64,000 bases of DNA from Salegentibacter sp. Hel_I_6 (GCF_000745315.1 NZ_JQNQ01000001.1:1240001-1304000); one strand, 5' to 3'. Positions 51,579 to 60,879 are shown, counted from the first letter of the stretch. Numbers and translations are program-made. The notes: a model not told the origin generated them from the letters alone.

Positions 51579-52886
51579 TTATTTTTTCCTAAAATATACT
51601 GAAATTGGCACTCCGGTTAGATCAAACTCTTTCCTAAGTTTATTCTCTATAAAACGTTTGTAGGGATCTCTCACATACTGCGGAAGATTACAGAAAAATG
51701 CAAACTGCGGCTGCGGCGTGGGCAATTGCGTGCAGAATTTAATTTTCACATATTTGCCTTTATAAGCCGGCGGTGGATTCTGCTCAATTATTGGCAGCAT
51801 TATATCATTAAGCTCTCGAGTTTTAATTTTCTTACTACGATTCTCATAAACCTTTACAGCAGTTTCTATAGCTTTAAAAATTCGTTGCTTAGTTAGGACT
51901 GACATAAAAACAATAGGCACATCGGTAAAAGGTTCTATTTCGCGACGTATCATTGCTTCGTAATCACGCATACTATTGGTCTCTTTATCTTCAACCAAAT
52001 CCCATTTATTCACCAGGATCACAATTCCCTTTCGGTTTCTTTGTGCCAGCCAGAAAATATTCTGAACCTGACCGTCAAATCCGCGCGTAGCATCTAAGAT
52101 TACAAGGCATACATCGCAATTTTCTATAGCACGAACAGATCGCATTACCGAATAAAATTCAAGATCTTCCTTAACCTTAGATTTTCTTCTTATCCCGGCG
52201 GTGTCTACTAAGTTAAACTCAAAACCAAAACGATTGTATTTGGTATCCATAGCATCACGGGTAGTCCCGGCAATGTCTGTAACGATGTAACGTTCTTCCC
52301 CAATAAGGGCGTTGATAAAAGAAGATTTCCCTGCGTTTGGACGACCCACTACTGCAAATCTTGGTAATTCGGTTTCTTCCTCGGCTTCGTGTTCAGGAAG
52401 TGCTTCTACTAAAGCATCCAACAAATCTCCTGTACCACTACCATTTGTACTTGCAATAGGAAAATATTCGCCAAGACCTAAAGAATAAAATTCTACAGCG
52501 TTTTCCAATCGCTTATTATTATCAACTTTGTTTACGGCAAGAAGTACAGGCTTATCAACTTTTCTAAGTAATTGTGCTACATCTTCATCCATGGGAGTTA
52601 CTCCACTTTCCACATCTACCATAAAAATGATGGCATCGGCTTCATCTATGGCGAGCTCTACCTGTTTGTCTATTTCGGCTTCAAAAATATCGTCACTGCC
52701 AACAATATAACCTCCGGTATCTATAAGCGAAAAATTACGCCCATTCCAGTCAGATTTGCCATAATGACGATCGCGGGTAACCCCACTAACCGAATCTACA
52801 ATCGCCTCGCGGCGTTGAATTAATCTATTAAAAAAAGTAGATTTCCCAACATTTGGTCTTCCTACAATGGCTACAATATTGCCCAT
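51579..52886 (-). CDS. der: Ribosome-assembly GTPase Der (EngA)
   Basis: An essential tandem GTPase for 50S maturation. 435 residues. First G domain: GRPNVGKSTFFNRL (8-21), DTGGYIV, NKVD. Second G domain: GRPNAGKSSFINAL (near 182), DTAGIRRKSKVKEDLEFYSV, NKWD. The C-terminal KH-like domain runs from about 350 to 435. Separate from era, with a palindrome at its own promoter (52954-52986). Confidence 0.97.
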   Translation of the reverse strand: MGNIVAIVGRPNVGKSTFFNRLIQRREAIVDSVSGVTRDRHYGKSDWNGRNFSLIDTGGYIVGSDDIFEAEIDKQVELAIDEADAIIFMVDVESGVTPMDEDVAQLLRKVDKPVLLAVNKVDNNKRLENAVEFYSLGLGEYFPIASTNGSGTGDLLDALVEALPEHEAEEETELPRFAVVGRPNAGKSSFINALIGEERYIVTDIAGTTRDAMDTKYNRFGFEFNLVDTAGIRRKSKVKEDLEFYSVMRSVRAIENCDVCLVILDATRGFDGQVQNIFWLAQRNRKGIVILVNKWDLVEDKETNSMRDYEAMIRREIEPFTDVPIVFMSVLTKQRIFKAIETAVKVYENRSKKIKTRELNDIMLPIIEQNPPPAYKGKYVKIKFCTQLPTPQPQFAFFCNLPQYVRDPYKRFIENKLRKEFDLTGVPISVYFRKK

Positions 52887-52953
52887 AACATTCTATTCTT
52901 TATTCCCCAAATGAGGTTTTTCTCTGAGTTGATTCAGAGAATATAATTGTTTG

Positions 52954-52986
52954 CAAAATTAGTGTAAAAATTCGGGTTTACCCGAA
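52954..52986 (-). promoter_or_regulatory. der promoter with palindrome over the -33 region
   Basis: The perfect -7 element TAATTTTG lies at 52961-52954 on the minus strand. Upstream, TTCGGGT-TT-ACCCGAA (52971-52986) is a perfect palindrome that occupies the -33 region, where no TTG is present. A TCTCTGA/TCAGAGA hairpin follows in the leader (52921-52940). A repressor or activator site is inferred. Confidence 0.45.
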
Positions 52987-53075
52987 ACTTAGAAAACGGA
53001 AGTTTTCTGTAAAAAATTTGAAGTATTTAATTTGAATTTTTAGATAAAAGCTTTTATAAAATTAATCTAGAAGAA

Positions 53076-53957
53076 TTATTCATTATAGCCAAAACGTTTC
53101 AATTGCCGTTGGTCGCTTCTCCAGTTTTTGTTCACTTTTACATAAAGTTCAAGATGAACCTGTTTCCCAAAGAATTTCTCAAGATCTTTTCGAGCTTCTA
53201 CCCCAACCCTTTTTAAAGCGGCACCTTTATGACCAATAATAATTCCTTTTTGAGTCTCGCGCTCTACCATAATCACGCTGCGCATTCTAATTATTTTCTC
53301 TTCTTCAAAAAATTCCTGAGTATCAATTTCTACTGCATAAGGAATTTCCTTTTTATAATGCATTAAAATCTTTTCGCGAATAATTTCATTTACAAAGAAA
53401 CGCTCAGGCTTATCGGTAAGTGTATCTTTTGGATAAAACGCGGGAGATTCTGGAAGTAATTCAATAATTCGGTTAAAAACTTCGGCAACATTAAAACCTT
53501 CCAAAGCCGAAACCGGGAAGATTTCAGCATTAGGCACCTTTTCTGTCCACATTTGCACCTGACTTTCTAATTCTTCCTGGTTAGATTTATCGATTTTATT
53601 CAGCAATAAAATAACAGGAATATCGGTTCCTATAATTTTATTAAAAAAGGCTTCATCTTTAAGCTCTTTTTCCCCAATTTCTACCATATATATCAAAACA
53701 TCGGCATCTTCAAAAGCAGATTTTACAAAACCCATCATAGATTCTTGCAACTCGTAAGCCGGTTTTATAATTCCTGGGGTATCGCTTAGCAACATCTGGA
53801 AGTCTTCGCCATTTACAATTCCCAAAATACGGTGGCGGGTGGTTTGCGCTTTAGAAGTGATAATAGACAATTTTTCGCCTACAAAAGCATTCATTAAAGT
53901 AGATTTCCCCACGTTTGGGTTCCCAATAATATTTACAAATCCTGCCTTATGTGCCAT
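53076..53957 (-). CDS. era: GTPase Era
   Basis: A GTPase that binds the 3' end of 16S rRNA in 30S assembly. 293 residues. G motifs: GNPNVGKSTLMNAF (12-25), SDTPG, LNKID. The C-terminal KH domain has IMVERETQKGIIIGHKGAAL and KRVGVEARKDLEKFFGKQVH. A perfect -7 element TACCTTTG lies at 53984-53977 on the minus strand, 20 bp before the ATG. Confidence 0.97.
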   Translation of the reverse strand: MAHKAGFVNIIGNPNVGKSTLMNAFVGEKLSIITSKAQTTRHRILGIVNGEDFQMLLSDTPGIIKPAYELQESMMGFVKSAFEDADVLIYMVEIGEKELKDEAFFNKIIGTDIPVILLLNKIDKSNQEELESQVQMWTEKVPNAEIFPVSALEGFNVAEVFNRIIELLPESPAFYPKDTLTDKPERFFVNEIIREKILMHYKKEIPYAVEIDTQEFFEEEKIIRMRSVIMVERETQKGIIIGHKGAALKRVGVEARKDLEKFFGKQVHLELYVKVNKNWRSDQRQLKRFGYNE

Positions 53958-54137
53958 TTTGATAATTTTTATACTGCAAAGGTAAGACGATTCACTTACA
54001 GTTATCTGCTTTTGATTTAAATTTATTTCTAAAATAGGTTTTACTTTAATTTTCTAACAAAATTTATTAGCAATTTGATAATCAGATAGCTTCATACTAT
54101 TAATACATTAAAAATGCTTACTAAAGTAGTTACAAAC

Positions 54138-54167
54138 TTGGCTAACAAAAATAATTGGCTAATTTTG
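54138..54167 (+). promoter_or_regulatory. sulP promoter
   Basis: TTG (54138-54140), exactly 19 bp, then the perfect -7 element TAATTTTG (54160-54167). It is the best constitutive-type promoter I found in the window. Transcription should start near 54173, leaving about a 140-nt leader before sulP. Confidence 0.78.
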
Positions 54168-54176
54168 CCCGCTCTT

Positions 54177-54224
54177 ATGAAGCATAGAAGAAACATACAA
54201 TCATCTCCACTTACGCCGCCCTAG
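54177..54224 (+). CDS. Candidate 15-residue leader peptide upstream of sulP
   Basis: ATG at 54177 lies 9 bp after the -7 element, so within a few bases of the transcription start. It opens MKHRRNIQSSPLTPP and stops at TAG 54222-54224. Two basic residues near the start and a terminal Thr-Pro-Pro before the stop would favour ribosome stalling. A hairpin with a T-rich tail (54270-54297) lies between it and sulP. It is too short for a normal gene and no similarity is claimed. Confidence 0.4.
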   Translation: MKHRRNIQSSPLTPP

Positions 54225-54269
54225 GCAGTTAAGTCTATCTTTCTATTTTATTCCGAAATTTATTTTTCT

Positions 54270-54297
54270 GCGGAAGAACTTCCGCTTTCCAACTTTT
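54270..54297 (+). terminator. Possible attenuator hairpin in the sulP leader
   Basis: GCGGAA-GAAC-TTCCGC (54270-54285) followed by TTTCCAACTTTTT. The stem is short and the T run is interrupted, so it is a weak terminator at best, but it lies between the leader ORF and the sulP start. Confidence 0.35.
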
Positions 54298-54315
54298 TAT
54301 TAAAATTATATTCTG

Positions 54316-55854
54316 ATGCAAAAAATCTTCAACCTGTTTGATTTTTCACAAAAAGTAGATTACAAAAATGAAATCCTTGCTGGACTTACCGTAGCGATGA
54401 CTATGATTCCAGAATCTTTATCTTTTGCTATTCTTGCGGGATTTCCACCACTAGTAGGTTTATATGCAGCCTTTATTATGGGTATTATTACCGCCGTACT
54501 TGGGGGACGCCCAGGCATGGTTTCTGGTGGTGCCGGTGCTACAGTTGTAGTTTTAATCGCTTTAATGAATTCTCACGGACTAGAATATGTATTCGCCGCG
54601 GTTGCCATGGCCGGGGTCATTCAAATTGCAGTTGGAGTTTTTAAACTGGGTAAATTTATTCGGCTGGTACCGCAACCTGTAATGTTTGGATTTGTAAATG
54701 GCCTGGCAGTAATTATATTCACTGCTCAGTTAGAACAATTTAAAGAGGTTATTAACGGCCAGGTACAATGGTTAACCGGAGATACTTTATTAATTATGCT
54801 GGCATTAGTGGTGCTAACTATTGGTATTATCCTTATTCTTCCAAAAATAACCAAAACAATACCACCATCTTTGGTAGCCATATTGGTTGTTTTCGCTATC
54901 GTTTATTTCTTCGGAATTGAAACAAGACAGGTAAAGGATATTGCTTCCGTTAGTGGTAGCCTTCCACCTTTCCATATTCCACAGGTTCCCCTTACTTTAG
55001 AAATGCTGCAGGTCATTTTTCCCTATGGGCTAATTATGGCGGCAGTAGGGCTAACTGAAGGTTTATTAACATTAAATCTTGTTGATGAAATTACCGGCAC
55101 GCGCGGTCGTAGTAATAAAGAATGTGTAGCCCAGGGAACTGCAAACATTGCCAATGGCTTTTTCTACGGAATGGGTGGCTGCCCTATGTTAGCCCAAACG
55201 CTGGTAAATTTATCTTCCGGATCTCGCGCAAGACTTTCAGGAATTGTAGCCGCGTTAACCATCTTGGCTATAATTCTGGTAGGAGCACCGGTAATCGAAT
55301 TATTACCCATGGCAGCTTTAACCGGGGTGATGATCATGGTCGCCGTAGGAACCTTCGAGTGGACTAGTTTCAGAACTTTTCGTAGAATGCCAAAATCTGA
55401 TGTTTTAGTGATGATTTTGGTTACCTTGGTGACCATAATTTTACATAACCTGGCATTAGCAGTACTTGTAGGGGTCATTATTTCTGCATTGGTGTTCGCC
55501 TGGGATAACGCAAAACGTATTCGCGCCAGAAAACGAATAGATGAAGATGGTATAAAACATTATGAGATTTATGGCCCACTTTTCTTCGGATCTGTTCAGG
55601 CTTTTAATGATAAATTTGATGTTTCAAATGACCCTAAAGAAGTAATTATAGATTTTTCTGAAAGCCGTGTAGTCGATATGTCGGGGATTGAAGCTCTAAA
55701 TAAACTTACCGAAAGATATAACAAACAAGGTAAAAAACTTCACTTAAGATACTTAAGCGAAGATTGCAGAAAATTATTGCATAATGCTGATGCCATAATT
55801 GAAGTAAATATTTTAGAAGATCCAACCTATAAAGTTGCGGTAGATAAAGTTTAA
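54316..55854 (+). CDS. SulP-family anion transporter with STAS domain
   Basis: 512 residues. About 10-12 TM helices with SulP marks: EILAGLTVAMTMIPESLSFA, AAFIMGIITAVLGGRPGMVS and GTRGRSNKECVAQGTANIAN. The C-terminal STAS domain (about 420-510) has VIIDFSESRVVDMSGIEALN, including the conserved DxSG. It may import sulfate, bicarbonate or a dicarboxylate. The next gene, a conserved unknown, starts 36 bp after the stop and is probably cotranscribed. Confidence 0.93.
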   Translation: MQKIFNLFDFSQKVDYKNEILAGLTVAMTMIPESLSFAILAGFPPLVGLYAAFIMGIITAVLGGRPGMVSGGAGATVVVLIALMNSHGLEYVFAAVAMAGVIQIAVGVFKLGKFIRLVPQPVMFGFVNGLAVIIFTAQLEQFKEVINGQVQWLTGDTLLIMLALVVLTIGIILILPKITKTIPPSLVAILVVFAIVYFFGIETRQVKDIASVSGSLPPFHIPQVPLTLEMLQVIFPYGLIMAAVGLTEGLLTLNLVDEITGTRGRSNKECVAQGTANIANGFFYGMGGCPMLAQTLVNLSSGSRARLSGIVAALTILAIILVGAPVIELLPMAALTGVMIMVAVGTFEWTSFRTFRRMPKSDVLVMILVTLVTIILHNLALAVLVGVIISALVFAWDNAKRIRARKRIDEDGIKHYEIYGPLFFGSVQAFNDKFDVSNDPKEVIIDFSESRVVDMSGIEALNKLTERYNKQGKKLHLRYLSEDCRKLLHNADAIIEVNILEDPTYKVAVDKV

Positions 55855-55890
55855 GTTTCTTAACTTTATACTCCAACAAAAAAACACAAG

Positions 55891-57321
55891 ATGTCAATAA
55901 TTGCTGAAGGAGAAAAGGAGTTTGAAGAAATAACTTCTGTGCAGAACAAGGCGATGCGCCTCAATCTAAATGAAAACATATACGGCACCTTTGCTGAAAT
56001 TGGTGCCGGCCAGGAGACCGTTCGGCACTTCTTTAGAGCAGGAAATGCCTCAGGTACCGTAGCTAAAACCCTAAGCGCTTACGATAAAGATTTTAGTGAT
56101 GCTATCTACGGAATTGAAGATGATGGGCGCTATGTTACTGAACAACGCCTAACCAGTATGATGCGTTATGAAACAGGACTTATTGAAGAACGTATCTCCC
56201 GACTGAAACATCCAAATAAATTATTTTTTAGTTACGCGAATACAGTTGCTACAATAGATTGGGCTAAAAAATATAAGGGTCATGGTTGGCTGGGAATTAG
56301 ATTTCAAACTAAACCGGGAGAAGATTATAGCGAAATTGTATTACACGTTCAGTTCCACGAAAATAATGCAGCGCACCAGCAAATTAGTTTAGGTACCATG
56401 GGAGTAAATCTCATTTATGGTGCATTTTATCACTACGATAATCCTAAGAACCTACTTAAACATCTATTTGATCATCTTAGTACTGATAAAATTGAAATTG
56501 ACGCCATAAATTTTACCGGTCCTGCTTTTGAAGGTGTAGATAACCGGTTAATGAGCCTGGAATTAGTTAAAAATGGAATTACTGAAGCTATTATGTTTGC
56601 TCCGGACGGCAATAATGTACTCCCGGCAAGTATTCTTTACAAAAGAAATATCTTAACGCTTCGAGGAAGTTTTAGACCGGTTACGAAGGTAAACATGGCT
56701 ATGTATGAAAAGTCACTGGATCTTTTTCTCAATGAAAGAAAGGTAGAAAAAGAAAATGCTGTTGTGATTTTTGAAATCACTCTCTCCAATCTTAAAGGAG
56801 AAGGAGAAATAGATGAGCAGGATTTCCTGGATCGCGCAGAATTACTGGGTTCTTTAGGGCAAACAGTTATGCTCTCTAACTTCCAGGAATATTATAAGGT
56901 GGTAGAATATTTTGGGCAACATACTAAAGAAAGAATGGGTCTTACTATGGGTGTAAGCACCTTACAGGATATTTTTGACGAAAGATATTATCGCCATTTA
57001 AGTGGAGGTATTCTAGAAGCCTTCGGGAAATTATTCTTTAAAAGCCTTAAGATCTATTTATATCCGCTTAAAGATGAAGAAACCGGAGAAATTATTACCA
57101 GTGAGAATTTAAAAGTACATCCAAGAATGCAAGAACTTTATCAATACTTCAAGGATAATGGGCGGGTGATAGATATAAAAGATTATGATCCAGAAACTTT
57201 AAATATTCATTCACGGCAGGTTCACCAAATGATTCGAGAAGGAGAAACCGGTTGGGAGTCTATGCTACCCGAAAGTACAGCGAAAATGATTAAAGAAAAA
57301 TCACTTTTCAAAGGAAAATAG
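55891..57321 (+). CDS. Conserved Bacteroidota protein of unknown function
   Basis: 476 residues. I recognise it as a well-conserved soluble protein of this phylum that has carried inconsistent database names; I do not assign a function. Strongly conserved-looking stretches are NENIYGTFAEIGAGQETVRH, LFFSYANTVATIDWAKKYKG, GTMGVNLIYGAFYHY, GSFRPVTKVNMAMYEKSL and SLGQTVMLSNFQEYYKVVEY. No signal peptide, TM helix or P-loop. It follows sulP by 36 bp and ends at a strong terminator, so the pair forms a two-gene operon. Confidence 0.85.
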   Translation: MSIIAEGEKEFEEITSVQNKAMRLNLNENIYGTFAEIGAGQETVRHFFRAGNASGTVAKTLSAYDKDFSDAIYGIEDDGRYVTEQRLTSMMRYETGLIEERISRLKHPNKLFFSYANTVATIDWAKKYKGHGWLGIRFQTKPGEDYSEIVLHVQFHENNAAHQQISLGTMGVNLIYGAFYHYDNPKNLLKHLFDHLSTDKIEIDAINFTGPAFEGVDNRLMSLELVKNGITEAIMFAPDGNNVLPASILYKRNILTLRGSFRPVTKVNMAMYEKSLDLFLNERKVEKENAVVIFEITLSNLKGEGEIDEQDFLDRAELLGSLGQTVMLSNFQEYYKVVEYFGQHTKERMGLTMGVSTLQDIFDERYYRHLSGGILEAFGKLFFKSLKIYLYPLKDEETGEIITSENLKVHPRMQELYQYFKDNGRVIDIKDYDPETLNIHSRQVHQMIREGETGWESMLPESTAKMIKEKSLFKGK

Positions 57322-57370
57322 AAAATCAAATAAACCTGAGGCAAACTCAAGAAGCATTCGTTGAAAACTA

Positions 57371-57407
57371 AAAAGCCGTTTGAAATAAAATTCAAACGGC
57401 TTTTTTT
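57371..57407. terminator. Bidirectional terminator after the sulP operon
   Basis: AAAGCCGTTTGAA/TTCAAACGGCTTT, a 13-bp perfect stem with A and T runs on the two sides, between convergent genes. Confidence 0.92.
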
Positions 57408-57425
57408 ATTTAAAATTTTTAGTCC

Positions 57426-59372
57426 CTAATCTTTATAAAAAGAATTCGGCCAGGCATCGTTTCCTGAATTTACATCTGGTAAAATTTTATCTGGATCTAA
57501 CTCCACAGCTTCAATAGCTTTATCGGTACGGTGCAAGTGATTCCAGGAATCTCCTCGTTGCCAAATCTCTACCGGTAGTGTTACATTTTCTGTAGAACCA
57601 TCTTCGTAAGAGATTTTCATTTTAACCGGCATTGGTATTTCTCCAGCATTAGAAACTGAAATCAGGTAATTACCCTGGTATTCTCTCACACCATCTATAG
57701 CAAGGTCTATATTTCCTGTACCATAGAACCATTTTTTAAAGAACCAGGAAAGATTTTCTCCAGATACATTTTCCATATGGTTAAAGAAATCGGCAGGTTG
57801 AGGGTGTTTATATGCCCATGTTTCTATGTAAGATTTAAATGCATTATCAAAACGCTCTTCCCCAAGAATATATTCTCTTAATAATAACAAACCAATTGCA
57901 GGTTTGTAATAAGCGATCATCCCAAGGTTTCTCAAGTTAGAAACATCTGGATAAGTATCAATACCTTCACGTTCCTTGCTTGTGAACCAGCCAGTCATAT
58001 TCCTGGTTTGGTTTAACCTTGTAGGATATTCACCATCGTTAAATTCTTTAGTACTGTAATAGTTGATAAAAGTATTAAAACCTTCATCCATCCAGGCATA
58101 TCGTCTTTCATTACTACCAACAATCATTGGAAACCAGTTATGGCCGAATTCATGATCGGTTACTCCCCAAAGCGAAGCGCCTTCGCTTTTCCATCCGCAA
58201 AAGTTAAGTCCGGGATACTCCATTCCGCCTATATCGGCAGCTACATTAACAGCCACAGGATAAGGATATTCAAACCATTTTTCAGAATAATGCTCTACAG
58301 AAGCTTTAGAGTATTCAGTAGAACGGCTCCAGGCATCCTGCCCGTCGCTTTCTTTTGGATATGCCGATTGTGCCATGGCTGTTTTACCACTCGGTAAATC
58401 TATTTTGGCGGCATCCCAAATAAAGGCTTTTGAAGAACCAAAAGCTACATCACGAGTATTTTCCATCTTAAAATGCCAGGTAAGCGTTCCTTCCTGTTTC
58501 GCACGCAAAGACATATCATTAACTTCTTCCGGCTTAATTAAATAAACAGTAGAGTCGCTTTTAGCAGCCCTATCCATTCTATCTCTAACTTTTGAAGACA
58601 ACACCTGTCTTGGGTTCTGCAATTCACCTGAAGCTACCACAATATGGCTAGCAGGAGCAGTAACTTTAAAATCGTAATCCCCGTAGTCTAAATAAAACTC
58701 GCCGGCACCAAGATATGGTTCTATATTCCAACCTTCTACATCATCATAAACCGCTGCCTTTGGAAACCATTGCGCCAAAGCATAAATAGTACCGTCTTCA
58801 ACATCAAGTCTACCCATACGATCCATACCATCTACTGGAATTTTATATTCAAAATTCATAGATACAGTAGCTTTTCCTCCTTTAGCAGGAATAGGGTCTT
58901 CGAAGAATACCTGCATACGGGTATCGTTAATTAAATATTCTGAAGAAGAGCTTCTTTTAACTTTTGCTTCCAGGTTAGAGATAGTATAACCACCATCAAT
59001 ATCACCGTTATAACGATTTCCCTGAACTGGTGTAGTTAAGGTTCCACGAGAATCTTCTTTAAATCGATTTTGCTCTAAGTGCATCCAGATAAAATCTAAT
59101 TCCTGGGGACTGTTATTGGTATACGTTAATGTTATTTCCCCCTTTATAGTGTGGTCTTCATCATTTAAAGTAACTTCAATTTCATAATCGGTTTCATTCT
59201 GCCAGTATTCAGATCCCGGTTTTCCTGAAGCATCACGGTACATATTACCGCTGCGATCCATAAATTCATTAAAATCACTCTGGTTGTTTCCCACAACCTC
59301 CTGTGCTTTTGCCCCGGTGGTAAACATTCCTGCAACCGCAAGGCCAAGCATAGCTCTGGATAAGTATTTCAT
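57426..59372 (-). CDS. Secreted M1-family zinc aminopeptidase
   Basis: 648 residues. Signal peptide (LSRAMLGLAVAGMFTTGAKA), an N-terminal beta-domain (about 40-250), then the thermolysin-like domain with the substrate motif GGMEYPGLNF and the zinc site HEFGHNWFPMIV followed 18 residues later by the Glu in YAWMDEGFNTF. The C-terminus (about 560-648) is beta-rich. It releases N-terminal residues from peptides, in the periplasm or outside the cell. Monocistronic. Confidence 0.94.
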   Translation of the reverse strand: MKYLSRAMLGLAVAGMFTTGAKAQEVVGNNQSDFNEFMDRSGNMYRDASGKPGSEYWQNETDYEIEVTLNDEDHTIKGEITLTYTNNSPQELDFIWMHLEQNRFKEDSRGTLTTPVQGNRYNGDIDGGYTISNLEAKVKRSSSSEYLINDTRMQVFFEDPIPAKGGKATVSMNFEYKIPVDGMDRMGRLDVEDGTIYALAQWFPKAAVYDDVEGWNIEPYLGAGEFYLDYGDYDFKVTAPASHIVVASGELQNPRQVLSSKVRDRMDRAAKSDSTVYLIKPEEVNDMSLRAKQEGTLTWHFKMENTRDVAFGSSKAFIWDAAKIDLPSGKTAMAQSAYPKESDGQDAWSRSTEYSKASVEHYSEKWFEYPYPVAVNVAADIGGMEYPGLNFCGWKSEGASLWGVTDHEFGHNWFPMIVGSNERRYAWMDEGFNTFINYYSTKEFNDGEYPTRLNQTRNMTGWFTSKEREGIDTYPDVSNLRNLGMIAYYKPAIGLLLLREYILGEERFDNAFKSYIETWAYKHPQPADFFNHMENVSGENLSWFFKKWFYGTGNIDLAIDGVREYQGNYLISVSNAGEIPMPVKMKISYEDGSTENVTLPVEIWQRGDSWNHLHRTDKAIEAVELDPDKILPDVNSGNDAWPNSFYKD

Positions 59373-59464
59373 TCTATTAAGTTTTTAGTGTAATTGCCGC
59401 TAATTTAACCAAACTGATTAAAAATCCCGATATAATAAAGCTTATAAAATAAGAGAAAAGGGAA

Positions 59465-59929
59465 TCAGGTGGAAAATTTAGATTTACTGCTACGATCATA
59501 CATAATTATACTTCCAGCTACAGAAACATTAAGACTTAAGCGAGACTGAAATTTCACCAGAAAGTGTGATTTCTTTATAGCTTCATTAGAAAGACCATGA
59601 TCTTCCGCTCCCAGCAAATAAACGCAGCGTCTTGGATGGATAAATTCTTCTAAGGCCTCAGCATTATCGGTTAGTTCAACCCCCACAAGCATTGCACCTT
59701 TAGGTAAGTGCGCATAAAAATCCTCAAAAGTTTCATAATGAAAATAAGGCATAGCACCAACAGCTTTATGAGTATCACAGGCTTGCTTGGCATATCTATT
59801 CCCAATAGTATAAATAAAACTAGCGCCCATATTTTGAGCAGATCGCCAGAGTACTCCCAAATTCTCCGGTGTTTTTCCATTTTGAATACCTATACCGAAA
59901 AACCCCTGTTCTAAATTATCTACATTCAT
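59465..59929 (-). CDS. SpoU/TrmH-family RNA 2'-O-methyltransferase
   Basis: 154 residues, only the SPOUT catalytic domain. Motif 1 is PENLGVLWRSAQNMGASFIY, motif 2 is CVYLLGAEDHGLSNEAI and motif 3 is RLSLNVSVAGSIIMYD, which form the knotted SAM site. It methylates a tRNA or rRNA ribose; the target cannot be told from sequence. It ends with a Ser/Lys tail. Confidence 0.93.
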   Translation of the reverse strand: MNVDNLEQGFFGIGIQNGKTPENLGVLWRSAQNMGASFIYTIGNRYAKQACDTHKAVGAMPYFHYETFEDFYAHLPKGAMLVGVELTDNAEALEEFIHPRRCVYLLGAEDHGLSNEAIKKSHFLVKFQSRLSLNVSVAGSIIMYDRSSKSKFST

Positions 59930-59987
59930 AAGTGGGTCAAAAATAGTAGAATTAATTTTTTCTGCGGAATTTCTATCTTAGAAAACC

Positions 59988-60030
59988 TGATTTTTATCAT
60001 TTTAATTAGCGTGGAAGCATTTTAACTTTA
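59988..60030 (+). promoter_or_regulatory. CRP/FNR-type promoter of the universal stress gene
   Basis: CCTGAT-TTTT-ATCAT (core 59988-59999), exactly 23 bp, then -7 TAACTTTA (60023-60030; one mismatch), 18 bp before the ATG. Same architecture as the promoters at 7398-7440, 7974-8016 and 13475-13517. Confidence 0.68.
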
Positions 60031-60048
60031 ATAAAAATATTTGGCACC

Positions 60049-60879
60049 ATGAAATATATACTTATACCCACCGATTTTTCAGAATCTGCGATTAATGCAT
60101 CAGAATTTGGTATAGAAATGGCCAAATTTCTTAAACTTCCTATCCGTTTTTTGCATAGTGTAAAAACGCCTGTAGACTGGCAAAAATTAAATCTAAAGGA
60201 TGAAAGCAAGTATCCCGAAACTAAGGAAAGAATCAATACTGCAAAAGATCAATTAAAAACCTGGGAGAAAAAAGCGGAAAATAATGGTATTGAGGCAGAA
60301 CATATCTTAATCTACAACACAGGTCTCGATGAATTGATTAATTATACAAATCCAGAGAACTATGAGTTAGTTATTATGGGAACTCATGGTGCCAAAGGTT
60401 TTGAAAAAATCCTGGGTTCAAATACTCAAAAGTTAATAAGACATTCTGAAGTGCCAGTTTTAGCAATCAAACATAAGGTAGATTTAAAAAATCTATCAAA
60501 TATTCTTATTGCCACAGATTTTTTGAAAGAATCCAAAAATGCATTTGAAAAAGTTTATAAGCTTTTGAAAAAATTAAAAATAAAAATCACCCTGGTATAT
60601 ATTAATACAGCTTATAATTTTAAAGAAACTGGTGAGATTGATGAAATGATATCTATTTTTTTAGATAAAAAAGAATGGAGAAATCTGGAAGTAGAAAGGT
60701 TTAACGCAAATAATGAAGCAAGGGGAATAGGAATGGCGATCAACAAACTAAAACCAGATCTTTTTACAAGCATAAGCCATAAGCGTTCAGGTTTCAATAC
60801 GATTTTTAGCCCGAGTATTACTGAAGAGATCATTAATAATTACCATATACCGGTCTTAAGTATTAACAGGGAGATTTAA
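60049..60879 (+). CDS. Tandem universal stress protein
   Basis: 276 residues with two Usp domains. The first (1-142) is complete: YILIPTDFSESAINASEFGI and the nucleotide-loop pattern IMGTHGAKGFEKILGSNTQK, then LIRHSEVPVLAIK. The second (about 148-276) keeps ILIATDFLKESKNAFEKVYK and a terminal HIPVLSINREI, but its glycine loop is replaced by SISHKRSGFNTIFSPSITEE. So probably only the first domain binds ATP. Its promoter has the same box as the hpf/ppsA module, and Usp proteins are common members of such low-oxygen or stationary-phase regulons. Confidence 0.92.
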   Translation: MKYILIPTDFSESAINASEFGIEMAKFLKLPIRFLHSVKTPVDWQKLNLKDESKYPETKERINTAKDQLKTWEKKAENNGIEAEHILIYNTGLDELINYTNPENYELVIMGTHGAKGFEKILGSNTQKLIRHSEVPVLAIKHKVDLKNLSNILIATDFLKESKNAFEKVYKLLKKLKIKITLVYINTAYNFKETGEIDEMISIFLDKKEWRNLEVERFNANNEARGIGMAINKLKPDLFTSISHKRSGFNTIFSPSITEEIINNYHIPVLSINREI

